Source: Laspinema sp. D2d
GTDB lineage: Bacteria; Cyanobacteriota; Cyanobacteriia; Cyanobacteriales; Laspinemataceae
NCBI RefSeq assembly: GCF_025370755.1
Contig: NZ_JAMXFC010000044.1
Coordinates: 1 to 47,037, forward strand
DNA: 47,037 nucleotides
Reading direction: 5' to 3'
A program made the position numbers and the translations under genes. Of this stretch, positions 34,973-43,027 are shown one piece after another (within the stretch, counting starts at the first letter, position 1; each line of letters starts with the position of its first letter). Below the pieces are notes generated by a model. That model did not search any database. It was given only the letters and a program-made list of their open reading frames with translations, and was not told the origin of the DNA.

Positions 34973-36334
34973 ATGGGTACAGACAGCACTATCCTCGATG
35001 AAGCATGGCAAGTTCTTGAAAAATCGATTATTTATTATAACGGTCATCCCGTCGGAACCGTTGCTGCTTCAGATCCCAGCGCTGAAGCACTCAATTACGA
35101 TCAGTGTTTTATCCGGGATTTTGTCTCCTGTGCACTGGTGTTTTTAATCAAAGGCGAAACCGAAATTGTTCGCAATTTTCTGGTCCAAACCTTAAAATTA
35201 CAAATTAAAGAAAGACAACTGGATTTTTTGGAAGCGGGTCGAGGATTAATGCCTGCTAGTTTCAAAGTAGTCCACGGCAAACATGAAGAATATTTACTCG
35301 CCGACTTTGGCAACCATGCGATCGGGCGAGTTACGCCGGTAGATTCTTGTTTGTGGTGGATTTTTGTCTTGCGCAATTATATTAATACCACCGGCGAATT
35401 GTCGATCGCCCATCAACCGGATTTTCAAAAAGGTATCCGGTTAATTATGGAGTTATGTTTGGTGGCTCGCTTCGATATGTACCCCACCCTCTTAGTTCCT
35501 GATGGCGCTTGCATGATTGATCGACGGATGGGCATTGATGGACATCCGTTGGAAATTCAATCTTTATTTTACTATGCCTTGCGATCGGCCAAAGAACTCC
35601 TGCTGAACAATGTAGAAAACTCCTACATTAATCAAGCCGTCGAGAAACGATTAGAGTCGCTCAAAATTCATTTGCGCCAACATTATTGGCTAGACCTCGA
35701 TCGCGTTAATGCGATTTACCGCTACAAAGGGGAAGAGTACGGGGAAACCGCCCTCAATCAATTTAATATTTATTCCGACTCCATTCCCTACGATCGCCTG
35801 AGTCGGTGGTTGCCCGAAGGCGGAGGCTATCTCGCCGGAAACCTGGGACCTTCTCAACTCGATTGCCGATTTTTTGCCCTAGGTAACTTAATGGCAATTT
35901 TATCCGGCTTAACCACCCCAGAACAATCCCTAGAAGTCATGACTCTGATTGAAAAGCGCTGGGAAAATCTAGTGGGACAAATGCCCATGAAAATTTGTTT
36001 TCCCGCTTTGGAAGGGCGGGACTGGGAAATGATGACCGGATGTGACCCCAAAAATCGGGCTTGGTCCTATCATAATGGGGGAAGTTGGCCCGTCTTGCTG
36101 TGGATGTTAACCGCAGCAGCCCTGCATACCGGGAAACCAGAGATTGCCCGCAAAGCCATTCAAATTGCTTCAAAACGCTTACACAAAGATGAGTGGCCGG
36201 AATATTATGATGGGACCACGGGCAGACTCATCGGGAAAGAAGCTAGAAAATATCAAACTTGGACGATCTCTGCCTTTTTATTGGCGCAAGAAATGATTGA
36301 AAATCCTGAGCATTTATCAATGATGGTGTTTTGA
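34973..36334 (+). CDS. Neutral/alkaline invertase (GH100)
   Basis: This 453-residue cytosolic enzyme is expected to hydrolyse sucrose to glucose and fructose. It shows the GH100 pattern: [12 protein letters not shown] (39-50), [28 protein letters not shown] (115-130), [21 protein letters not shown] (about 176-196; Asp183 is a likely catalytic acid) and [11 protein letters not shown], with DEWPEYYDG near 407-415 carrying the probable second acidic residue. Catalytic roles are inferred from the family. The length fits cyanobacterial members. AGGGA lies a few bases before ATG 34973. The enzyme would act in sucrose use together with a sucrose synthesis pathway not seen here. Confidence 0.93.
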   Translation: MGTDSTILDEAWQVLEKSIIYYNGHPVGTVAASDPSAEALNYDQCFIRDFVSCALVFLIKGETEIVRNFLVQTLKLQIKERQLDFLEAGRGLMPASFKVVHGKHEEYLLADFGNHAIGRVTPVDSCLWWIFVLRNYINTTGELSIAHQPDFQKGIRLIMELCLVARFDMYPTLLVPDGACMIDRRMGIDGHPLEIQSLFYYALRSAKELLLNNVENSYINQAVEKRLESLKIHLRQHYWLDLDRVNAIYRYKGEEYGETALNQFNIYSDSIPYDRLSRWLPEGGGYLAGNLGPSQLDCRFFALGNLMAILSGLTTPEQSLEVMTLIEKRWENLVGQMPMKICFPALEGRDWEMMTGCDPKNRAWSYHNGGSWPVLLWMLTAAALHTGKPEIARKAIQIASKRLHKDEWPEYYDGTTGRLIGKEARKYQTWTISAFLLAQEMIENPEHLSMMVF

Positions 36335-36378
36335 GGGGACATCTGCATCGCCCAGAGTCAGTAGACTCAGGATGGGAA

Positions 36379-36402
36379 GGAGTGGGGCAACTGCCCCACT
36401 CC
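36379..36402 (+). terminator. Strong GC-rich hairpin after the invertase gene
   Basis: GGAGTGGGGC (36379-36388) pairs with GCCCCACTCC (36393-36402) with a 4-nt loop, a perfect 10-bp stem 45 nt after the stop. There is no T tract. A second hairpin follows at 36436-36454. Confidence 0.6.
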
Positions 36403-36435
36403 CCAGGGGGGAGATAGATCAGGGATACCCACAGG

Positions 36436-36454
36436 GGTGAAGTCCCCCTTCACC
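36436..36454 (+). terminator. Second hairpin in the invertase-comB spacer
   Basis: GGTGAAG (36436-36442) pairs with CTTCACC (36448-36454) around TCCCC, with the weakly T-rich TCAATTTCT after it. It may reinforce termination after the invertase gene or form part of the leader of the ComB gene. Confidence 0.4.
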
Positions 36455-36540
36455 TCAATTTCTAAGAATATTTATCAAGAATAGCCCCCAAACCCATAAA
36501 ATAAGAACTCGGCAGTTTACCAAGCAGGTGTTTTCAAGCA

Positions 36541-37272
36541 GTGAAGCTCTTTGTCTACCACACTCCTGAACTGACCCCCACCGATAGCGTGCCCGATTGC
36601 GCGATCGCGGTTGACGTTTTACGCGCCACCAGCACGATCGCCACGGTACTCCATGCCGGTGCTGAAGCCGTGCAAGTGTTTAGTGATATGGATCAGCTCA
36701 TGCAACTGAGCGAAGATTGGCCCGCTGAAAAACGCCTGCGTGCTGGGGAACGCGGGGGGGCCAAAGTTGAAGGGTGCGATTTGGGAAACTCTCCCTTAGA
36801 TTGCACCCCTGAACGAGTCAAAGACTGTCGTTTGTTCATCAGTACCACCAACGGCACAAGGGCGCTGCAACGGATTGAAGCGGCCCCATCGGTACTCGCC
36901 GCAGCGTTAATTAATCGCCAAGCGGTGGTTAACTATCTGCTAGAAACCAATCCAGAAACCGTTTGGATTGTCAGTTCCGGTTGGGAAGGTAGCTATTCCC
37001 TAGAAGATACCGTCTGTGCCGGGGCGATCGCCGATGGGTTACTTACAAAGGGCAACTTCTCCCCCAAGGAACTTGCTGGAAATGACGAGGCGATCGCTGC
37101 CTTAGCCCTCTATCGTCACTGGCAAGACGATTTATTAGGGTTAATGCATCACGCCAGTCACGGCCAACGCCTGCTCCGTCTCAACTGTCATGAAGATCTA
37201 AAATACTGTTCCCAAACCGATATTTTAGAGATAGTTCCCCGACAAAAAGAACCGGGGGTTTTGGTTAAATAA
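36541..37272 (+). CDS. comB: 2-phosphosulfolactate phosphatase family protein (ComB)
   Basis: This 243-residue enzyme belongs to the ComB family, which removes phosphate from 2-phosphosulfolactate using Mg2+ in the archaeal coenzyme M pathway. Family motifs: [17 protein letters not shown] (21-37), [16 protein letters not shown] (about 70-85), STTNGTRAL (about 101-109) and [19 protein letters not shown] (about 141-159). The family occurs widely in cyanobacteria, which do not make coenzyme M, so the true substrate here is uncertain. The start is a GTG at 36541. A clear terminator follows at 37301-37331. Confidence 0.88.
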   Translation: MKLFVYHTPELTPTDSVPDCAIAVDVLRATSTIATVLHAGAEAVQVFSDMDQLMQLSEDWPAEKRLRAGERGGAKVEGCDLGNSPLDCTPERVKDCRLFISTTNGTRALQRIEAAPSVLAAALINRQAVVNYLLETNPETVWIVSSGWEGSYSLEDTVCAGAIADGLLTKGNFSPKELAGNDEAIAALALYRHWQDDLLGLMHHASHGQRLLRLNCHEDLKYCSQTDILEIVPRQKEPGVLVK

Positions 37273-37300
37273 ACTGTTCATTTTCAAGATATTAATGGGT

Positions 37301-37331
37301 AGGGTTGGCAATGCCAACCTTGCTTTTTTTA
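37301..37331 (+). terminator. Rho-independent terminator after comB
   Basis: GGTTGGC (37303-37309) pairs with GCCAACC (37313-37319) with an AAT loop, and the stem can extend by one or two pairs. A run of seven T follows at 37324-37330. It is well placed to end the comB transcript before the convergent Mut7-C gene. Confidence 0.85.
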
Positions 37332-37347
37332 TGTTTATTCATTTCAG

Positions 37348-38085
37348 CTAAATCTTCCCTTTTACGCTATCAATAAATTCCTGCATCTTTTCATAATGAG
37401 ACCCTTTCCAATAAATTTTATCACAAGAACAACAGCGCCGAAATTCATCATAATGTTCTCGGGTTTTCGGTTCCAAACGCTCTAAAATACTTTGTTTAGT
37501 AACGGTTTCCAGTAACCCATTGCAGTGAATGCAACGACTAAACGGCATAATAGCATCCAACAACTCAAACCGGCGCAAAACTTCTTCCAGACGCTCATGA
37601 GGATTAGTCGATCGCACCCAATACCCGTGAGTAACAATCCCGCGCTTGAGCAACCCGATATCCCGCGTCAGCAAAATGCGATTTTCTGTACTGGAAACCC
37701 GCGCTAACTCTTCATCGGGATAGTCATTGCGATAAAGAGTATCAAACCCCAACATTCGCAAAAATCCCGCCAATTTTCCTAAGTGAATATCCAACACAAA
37801 ACGCGGTTCAGGTTCGGGACGCAACCTCACCCGAGGCGAAAGTTCAACCGATTGAGAAATTGGATAGATATCGCAGCGATCGCCATCTTGCATCTGATAA
37901 GAAAAATCGACCGACTTGCCATTAACGGCGATCGTCTCAACTTCCGGATGGGGAATCCCAAACGATTCAATAGAATCTTTAATCGAGGGATGGTTTTTAA
38001 ATTCATGCGTCAGGGTCACATTTTTGCTGTCCCTGGGTAGAAAGTCGTTCAGTTCCCCATGAAAACAAAATTCAGCGCGGTTCAT
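37348..38085 (-). CDS. Mut7-C RNase-domain protein with ubiquitin-like N-terminus
   Basis: This 245-residue protein has two parts. Residues about 1-85 form a Mut7-C ubiquitin-like domain (MNRAEFCFHGELNDFLP ... VEVTIAVNGKSVDFSY-type, ending DGDRCDIYP). Residues about 95-245 form a Mut7-C domain, a PIN-like RNase fold (FVLDIHLGKLAGFLRMLGFD, NRILLTRDIGLLKRG) with a zinc ribbon at the end (CIHCNGLLE and CCSCDKIYWKGSHYEKM). The family is predicted to act in RNA processing or a toxin-like role; no partner antitoxin is seen. The frame extends to 38145, but ATG 38085 begins the recognised domain directly. Confidence 0.9.
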   Translation of the reverse strand: MNRAEFCFHGELNDFLPRDSKNVTLTHEFKNHPSIKDSIESFGIPHPEVETIAVNGKSVDFSYQMQDGDRCDIYPISQSVELSPRVRLRPEPEPRFVLDIHLGKLAGFLRMLGFDTLYRNDYPDEELARVSSTENRILLTRDIGLLKRGIVTHGYWVRSTNPHERLEEVLRRFELLDAIMPFSRCIHCNGLLETVTKQSILERLEPKTREHYDEFRRCCSCDKIYWKGSHYEKMQEFIDSVKGKI

Positions 38086-38203
38086 AGAAATTTTAAAATT
38101 GCTTAATTTATCAATAATTTTAGCAAATCCAATCCGACCCGCCATGCCAACCCGATAACTTGAGTTAAAATGAGGGATAGAAATGGAGTTGAGGGAGCCG
38201 ACG

Positions 38204-38875
38204 ATGATAATTTCGCACAGTCAAGTCTCACCCCAAATAGAATATCCTGATGAAGATGGTAAACCAATGGCCGAAAGCGATCCAGCACGCGATTATCTGA
38301 TTTATACGGTTGAAACACTGGACATCCATTTTCAAAAGCGTCAGGATATCTACGTTTCGGGAAATCTGTTGATCTACTATGAAGAGGGAAAACCAGAATG
38401 TGTCGTTTCTCCCGATGCCTTTGTCGTCTTTGGCGTAGAAAAACGCAAACGGCGCTCTTATAAAACGTGGGAAGAAAATGATAAAACACCGAGTTTTGTC
38501 TTAGAGATTACGTCCAGAAGCACGCGCAGTCAAGACCAAGGAGCCAAAAAAGGGATTTATGCTTTTTTGGGAGTCTCTGAGTATTTCCAATACGATCCAA
38601 CCGGGGATTATCTGCGTCCTCGACTCCAGGGATTAAGATTAAAAGACGGTAATTACTTTCCCTTAGAAGTAACTACCTTAGCTGATGGAACTCACACGAT
38701 AGGGAGTGAAGTGTTAGAATTAGAATTGCGATTGTTGCCTGGAGGCGAACTGCGGTTTTATAATCCCGCAACTGAGGAACTCCTCCTAAGTCATCGGGAA
38801 GAAGCGCAGGCGCGACAAGCAGCAGAAGCCCGAATTGCTGAACTTGAAGCGCGTCTGCGAAGTTTAGAACAATAA
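38204..38875 (+). CDS. Uma2 family (DUF820) putative endonuclease
   Basis: This protein of about 223 residues has the Uma2 fold of the PD-(D/E)XK superfamily, common in many copies in cyanobacteria. The likely metal site is the pattern VSPDAFVVFG (Asp), followed by PSFVLEITSRSTRSQDQGAKK (Glu and Lys), then YAFLGVSEYFQYDP. A coiled coil with Ala/Arg/Glu repeats ends the protein (AQARQAAEARIAELEARL). The cellular role of the family is unknown. ATG 38204 is preferred to 38183 because GAGGGAG lies about 6 nt before it. Confidence 0.9.
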   Translation: MIISHSQVSPQIEYPDEDGKPMAESDPARDYLIYTVETLDIHFQKRQDIYVSGNLLIYYEEGKPECVVSPDAFVVFGVEKRKRRSYKTWEENDKTPSFVLEITSRSTRSQDQGAKKGIYAFLGVSEYFQYDPTGDYLRPRLQGLRLKDGNYFPLEVTTLADGTHTIGSEVLELELRLLPGGELRFYNPATEELLLSHREEAQARQAAEARIAELEARLRSLEQ

Positions 38876-38952
38876 CTAAGATTTTTAAAGGGTATATCGC
38901 GCACCTAAACCATTCTAACAATGAGTCGGGGTAGACATAGCTGAGTGGATAT

Positions 38953-40284
38953 TTAGCCAGCGGGATGTTGATTAAAACCCTCCATTAAATGAGTAGCAAT
39001 CCGTTGGGAAGCACCGGGTTCTCCCATGCGACGCTGACCATTTTCACCGATGAGTTGCAGCAAGTCCGGGTCCCGTAAGAGTTGCTGGATGACTTCGGCG
39101 ACTTGATCCGGGCGCTTGACGAGGGTTACAGAGGGTCCCAGGAGGCGGCTTTGCGCTTCCGCAAAGGCGGGGGTGAACTGGGGACCTTTTCCGGGGAGGG
39201 CGATCGCCGGTTTGCCTAATCCCACAAATTGCTCGGTTGCCGTTCCTGCCATTGCGATCGCTACATCGCCGTAACGCAAGCATTCCACAAATCCAGTCTG
39301 AGTCAGCAACAATCGGGCGGTTTTCTGGGTAAAGGTGAGGGCACCGGATGCTTGTAAGGAGGCGATCGCCTGATCAATTTCTGATGGTCCTGGATTATCT
39401 CCAATCCCATCCAGGAGAGAGGAGTGGCGATGCCATCCGTAATTTTCCAACTCCTGGGAGAAATGTTCGATATTTAATCCGGGGGCGATCGCTGCCAGAA
39501 TCACCGGATGGCGCTTGTTGAACGTTTCCACCACCGATGCCAGTCCCCAAAGGATTTGCTGCCAATTCCCATAAGCTTCCGGTGCTCTGGATCCGGGTAA
39601 TAGGGTGACTACGAGCGATCTCTGGGTTTCCTTCAGTTCCGCATCCGGGTCATAAAAAATTGGGGCGGTAGCATCCACCTCCAAATCATCCATCATTGGA
39701 TTCCCTAAGTCATAAGCGGGAATCGAAAATTGCTGTAAGGTTTCTGTAGTCAGGGCATCCCGAGGAAAAACCGCCCGACAGCGTTTATTCCGCATCAAAG
39801 CGCGTTCCCAGGGTAAATAGACCGAACCGGACCAACTTTCCAACCGTTCAAACCAGGTGCGACGAGGTAACACGCCCGCCTCATCCCGGAGATAATATTC
39901 AGACTTGGCAGTGCCGATAAAGGCGTAGGGAAGCCCACTCAATCGCGCAAATAGCAAGGGGACAATATCCCCAACCGCTAAAACGGCATCCCCTTGTTTC
40001 GCCCATTGTCGAATCGCTTGATATTGTTTCCAAGTTAACCCGAGTAATCCGTGGGAGATATCACCTAACAACTGGCGTCCATCCATGTAGACAAATCCCC
40101 CGGATGGCATGGGTTTAACGGGACCGACAATTTCAACCTCCGGCAGTTGTAGGTAGGCACGTCCGTCCCCGACGAGGGGGAGTGCCGCTAAATCTGGAGA
40201 ATGCGGATGCTGCTGGAGTTGGCGCAATACCCGCAGGGCGATCGCATCTTCTCCATGACCATTACTCAGACAGAGTATTTTCAA
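38953..40284 (-). CDS. Lipid-A-disaccharide synthase-related protein
   Basis: This 443-residue protein belongs to the LpxB-related glycosyltransferase group with a GT-B fold, common in cyanobacteria. Visible features: N-terminal MKILCLSNGHGEDAIALRVL (nucleotide-sugar GT-B start), GDIVPLLFARLSGLPYAFIG, YLPWERALMRNKRCRAVFPRD, VTLLPGSRAPEAYGNW (LpxB-type LPGSR) and AMAGTATEQFVGLGKPAIALPGKGPQ (acceptor/donor region). True LpxB joins UDP-diacylglucosamine and lipid X in lipid A synthesis; this branch is distinct and its substrate is not established. The start ATG lies 116 nt from the divergent tmRNA gene. Confidence 0.9.
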   Translation of the reverse strand: MKILCLSNGHGEDAIALRVLRQLQQHPHSPDLAALPLVGDGRAYLQLPEVEIVGPVKPMPSGGFVYMDGRQLLGDISHGLLGLTWKQYQAIRQWAKQGDAVLAVGDIVPLLFARLSGLPYAFIGTAKSEYYLRDEAGVLPRRTWFERLESWSGSVYLPWERALMRNKRCRAVFPRDALTTETLQQFSIPAYDLGNPMMDDLEVDATAPIFYDPDAELKETQRSLVVTLLPGSRAPEAYGNWQQILWGLASVVETFNKRHPVILAAIAPGLNIEHFSQELENYGWHRHSSLLDGIGDNPGPSEIDQAIASLQASGALTFTQKTARLLLTQTGFVECLRYGDVAIAMAGTATEQFVGLGKPAIALPGKGPQFTPAFAEAQSRLLGPSVTLVKRPDQVAEVIQQLLRDPDLLQLIGENGQRRMGEPGASQRIATHLMEGFNQHPAG

Positions 40285-40357
40285 ATCTCACTTCCTCCAT
40301 TGATTGCTCTCCCAACCCGCCCTTGGGTCAAAGTGACAAATTAATTTGTTAAACCTG

Positions 40358-40385
40358 TTGTCATCCCCAAAATTTTGATTATAAT
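40358..40385 (+). promoter_or_regulatory. Sigma70-type promoter for tmRNA
   Basis: TTGTCA (40358-40363) and TATAAT (40380-40385) are separated by 16 nt. Transcription would start near 40392-40394, a few bases before the mature 5' end at 40401, consistent with 5' processing by RNase P. Confidence 0.75.
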
Positions 40386-40400
40386 AGAAGAACAGTACAC

Positions 40401-40788
40401 GGGGCCTTACTGGATTCGATTCGGTAGTGAACGCTGCTCCGTGATTCAGGCCGAGAGTGAGTTGTCTCTCGTCAATCCCCAACTCAAAAAAAAAGTAAAT
40501 GCGAACAACATCGTTCCTTTCGCTCGTAAAGCGGCCACTGTTGCTGCCTAACAACCTCTAGCAGGTTTGAGCGGTCTGTAGCTTGACTCCGTTAAAGGCT
40601 GCGGACAAACCCTCAACGGATGCTCTAGTAAGGTTTCTCTGGTTACTTGCTAGTTAAGACTTAACCTGAGTATCCTGTCATCCGGGATAATGGATGGTCC
40701 CCGCCCAGAGGGTTAAATGGGCTATGCCTGTGAATGAGCGGTAAGTTAATAACTATTGAAGACACGGGTTCGATCCCCGTAGGCTCCA
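40401..40788 (+). ncRNA. ssrA: tmRNA (transfer-messenger RNA)
   Basis: This RNA of about 388 nt begins GGGGCCTTACTGGATTCGAT and ends in a tRNA-like T arm (GGGTTCGATCCCC) and the 3' acceptor strand AGGCTCC, which pairs with the 5' GGGGCCT. The tag reading frame starts at GCG 40501 and ends at TAA 40549-40551, encoding ANNIVPFARKAATVAA, the typical cyanobacterial degradation tag. The stretch after the tag frame is rich in pairing arms, as expected for the pseudoknots. The 3' CCA is not encoded. tmRNA rescues stalled ribosomes and tags the nascent peptides for proteolysis with SmpB. Confidence 0.97.
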
Positions 40789-40797
40789 TAATCATCA

Positions 40798-40847
40798 AAA
40801 AAATCAACCCATCTGATACAATCATGTAAAGGATGGGTTGATTTTTT
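40798..40847 (+). terminator. Terminator of tmRNA with T tract
   Basis: AAAAAATCAACCCATC (40798-40813) pairs perfectly with GATGGGTTGATTTTTT (40832-40847) around an 18-nt loop, and the right arm ends in six T. It lies 9 nt after the tmRNA. Its last T touches the ATG of the next gene (40848). Confidence 0.85.
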
Positions 40848-41867
40848 ATGAACTCTAAAATAGCGATGGTTATCTGTGAAAACCCTAGATGTAGTCAGGA
40901 ATTTACCAAGCCTTTAGCAGAGTTTAAACGCAGTGAAAGGCTGGGGCGACAGCACTTTTGTTCGCTCAAATGCTATGCCAAGTTTAAAGGAATTAAAAAT
41001 TTTAAAGATAAAATAAATACGAATTATGATGGATTAAAGACAGGAAGCGAGCAAGATGATTTATCTCCCTTTCGCCATCCTCTGAAAATTATTAGGAAAT
41101 CGGTTAAGCAGCGCAAGATAGAGTCTTCAATAACCTTAGAAGACCTCAAACTGATTTGGGACCAACAAGGCGGAATTTGCCCTTATACGGGATGGGATTT
41201 GGTGCTGTTCCCTTGCACAACAGATTACCACTCCCGTCCTTTAACAACAAATCGAGCGAGTGTAGATCGGATTGATTCCTCGAAAGGGTACAGTTTGGAT
41301 AATATTCAATTTGTGGCTGTTATGGCTAATTTTGCTAAAAATCTCTTTACCGAAACTGAGCTTTTAGAGTTTTGTCAGGCCGTTTATCAAACTTATCACA
41401 GTCAAGGGGGGACTATCGAAAACATTCCCGGGGGACAAGATAGGGAATTAGAATTTCTCCCTCAATCGAATCCTCTTATATTTGAATCTCCCCGGGGTAG
41501 TAAGCGAATTGACAGTTATTCTCCGTTTCGGCAGCATTTGAATTTAGCTCGAATGCACGCTCGGATGAAGGGACGGGAGTGCAGTCTGACTTTGGAAGAT
41601 TTAAAGCAACTGTGGGAAAGGCAGGGGGGACGATGTGTTTATACGGGATGGGAATTAGAGAATCCCCCGAGTACGAATGGGAGGTTACGGTGCGATCGCC
41701 ATCCCCGAAGGGCAAGTTTAGACCGAATTGATTCAACCCAGGGATATCGGTTGGGAAATGTTCAGTTTGTTTCAGTGATGGCGAATTATGCGAAGCGGGA
41801 TTTTGAGGAAAAACAATTGTGGAAATTTTGTGTATCTGTGGTAAAATATTGTCGTCAAAAAGAGTAA
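40848..41867 (+). CDS. Double HNH-type nuclease-like protein with cysteine-rich N-terminus
   Basis: This protein of up to 339 residues starts with a zinc-finger-like region (CENPRC ... HFCSLKCYAKFKG, about 10-47). Two copies of an HNH-like module follow. Copy 1 (about 90-180) has GGICPYTGWDL and RASVDRIDSSKGYSLDNIQF. Copy 2 (about 240-330) has GGRCVYTGWELE and RASLDRIDSTQGYRLGNVQF. Each ends in a VMANxAK helix. The copies are an internal duplication. Such modules occur in HNH nucleases, some of them mobile. The start is uncertain: ATG 40848 abuts the tmRNA terminator with no ribosome-binding site, and ATG 40866 is an alternative. Target and role are unknown. Confidence 0.82.
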   Translation: MNSKIAMVICENPRCSQEFTKPLAEFKRSERLGRQHFCSLKCYAKFKGIKNFKDKINTNYDGLKTGSEQDDLSPFRHPLKIIRKSVKQRKIESSITLEDLKLIWDQQGGICPYTGWDLVLFPCTTDYHSRPLTTNRASVDRIDSSKGYSLDNIQFVAVMANFAKNLFTETELLEFCQAVYQTYHSQGGTIENIPGGQDRELEFLPQSNPLIFESPRGSKRIDSYSPFRQHLNLARMHARMKGRECSLTLEDLKQLWERQGGRCVYTGWELENPPSTNGRLRCDRHPRRASLDRIDSTQGYRLGNVQFVSVMANYAKRDFEEKQLWKFCVSVVKYCRQKE

Positions 41868-41950
41868 AAACAGGAAAGCACCGCTTAATTTACGACTTCA
41901 AAGACTGTTCTCCTCACCAACTCTGTATAATTTTTCGATAAAAGAAAATT

Positions 41951-41969
41951 GGGTGGGAATTACCCACCC
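41951..41969 (-). terminator. Terminator for the 2TM protein gene
   Basis: GGGTGGG (41951-41957) pairs with CCCACCC (41963-41969) with a 5-nt loop. On the minus strand a T-rich tail (AATTTTCTTTTATC) follows, so it probably terminates the gene at 42005-42487. It may also stop the convergent HNH-gene transcript. Confidence 0.75.
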
Positions 41970-42004
41970 GATAAAACTCTACTTTGAGCAACTTTTGGAA
42001 GCAT

Positions 42005-42487
42005 CTATAAGAGTCCTTCTTGGGGTTTGAGCCATTTATTTAAGGTGGTATGGATGGTGTGCCCTATTTGCTGCTTCAATCGCCAAGCGGCAAATGCCTT
42101 ATCATACTCTTCTCCATTCAATTGGTAGGTTTTCCATCCTTTCAGGGCAAGGAACAATCCCCACAGAAATAGAATCGGCAAACTCCAGGTCAGGGTATGA
42201 GCCGTCAGGAGATTCAAGACCACTAAAAATGAGTTGGCAATTCCATAACGAACGAGATTATTTTTGAACTTAGTCTGGCGATAAAGGTCAAAACCGCGCC
42301 GTTCTTTCAGTTGACCTTGGTTAACCAACCATTCTTGTTCAGCATGGGCAATATTTTCCGGTGGAATGCCAAGTTCTTTGGCGATTTCTACGAGTTGAAC
42401 TCGGGAAAACTCTTCGGATTCGGTTTGGCGGGTGATCGCCAGGTGAAGGATTTGCTGAACGGCTTCTGGGGTATAAGATTCAGGCAT
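42005..42487 (-). CDS. 2TM domain-containing protein
   Basis: This 160-residue protein has an N-terminal soluble module (residues about 5-62: YTPEAVQQILHLAITRQTES, then LVEIAKELGIPPENIAHAEQ and an EWLVNQG segment). The 2TM domain follows (about 65-140): two hydrophobic helices (near NSFLVVLNLLTAHTLTW and PILFLWGLFLALKGWKTYQL) with basic residues around them. The soluble module resembles the extension of the LemA protein at 28927-29694. It probably sits in the inner or thylakoid membrane; no function is established for the family. It ends close to a good terminator. Confidence 0.85.
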   Translation of the reverse strand: MPESYTPEAVQQILHLAITRQTESEEFSRVQLVEIAKELGIPPENIAHAEQEWLVNQGQLKERRGFDLYRQTKFKNNLVRYGIANSFLVVLNLLTAHTLTWSLPILFLWGLFLALKGWKTYQLNGEEYDKAFAAWRLKQQIGHTIHTTLNKWLKPQEGLL

Positions 42488-43027
42488 CGCAGTTAGTTTC
42501 TATAGGAGGAATCAGATCAGAGAATTCTCAAAACTCTTTTTCCTGTTATTTTAGCGAATCTGAAAACCGAACGGGTCTTTTTTTGAGTACGGATGACTCC
42601 CCTATCGAACTGGGGATCATGTGTTCTTCAGGGCCGCCTAGAGCATCCGTACAGGATCCGGTAAGACCTGGATATTTCACAAAATATTGACTAATTAGGA
42701 CCAAATTAGCGCCAAAATCTGGGTTTTGGGCGGGTTTATTTGAGCCTGCCTCACAGGTCCGCGTCTTGAACGGGACCCGAAACAGTCCAAAGCGCGATCG
42801 CATCCCCCATACGGAAATCCACCCGCGATCGCTGCATAAGCGCCTAGAATAAAACAATCCAATTTAACATTTTTTTTTCCAGTTGCTCATTGCTGACAAC
42901 CTCTAACCTTTCAGCAGATCATCCCCAGTTTTTCTGTAAAACTGATAGCAACTGCCTCAGACTCATCCCCTCTAATCCGTGATCTTAACTTTAAAAAAAC
43001 GATTGAAGCTGGCCCTAACCCTTAACA
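42488..43027. other. Intergenic region with a possible structured RNA
   Basis: About 540 bases between two divergent genes. A 9-bp inverted repeat GTACGGATG (42587-42595) / CATCCGTAC (42644-42652) encloses smaller pairings, including CCCC/GGGG near 42598-42616, suggesting a structured element. A minus-strand frame at 42546-42857 matches nothing I recognise and is probably chance. HIP1-type motifs occur near 42795-42830. Confidence 0.45.

Noticed and set aside
40288-40554. A minus-strand ORF of 88 codons
   Set aside because: It lies opposite the tmRNA gene, whose tag, ends and promoter are clear.
42546-42857. A minus-strand ORF of 103 codons upstream of the 2TM gene
   Set aside because: Its composition is unusual, it matches nothing recognisable, and it covers a region with inverted repeats better explained as non-coding.
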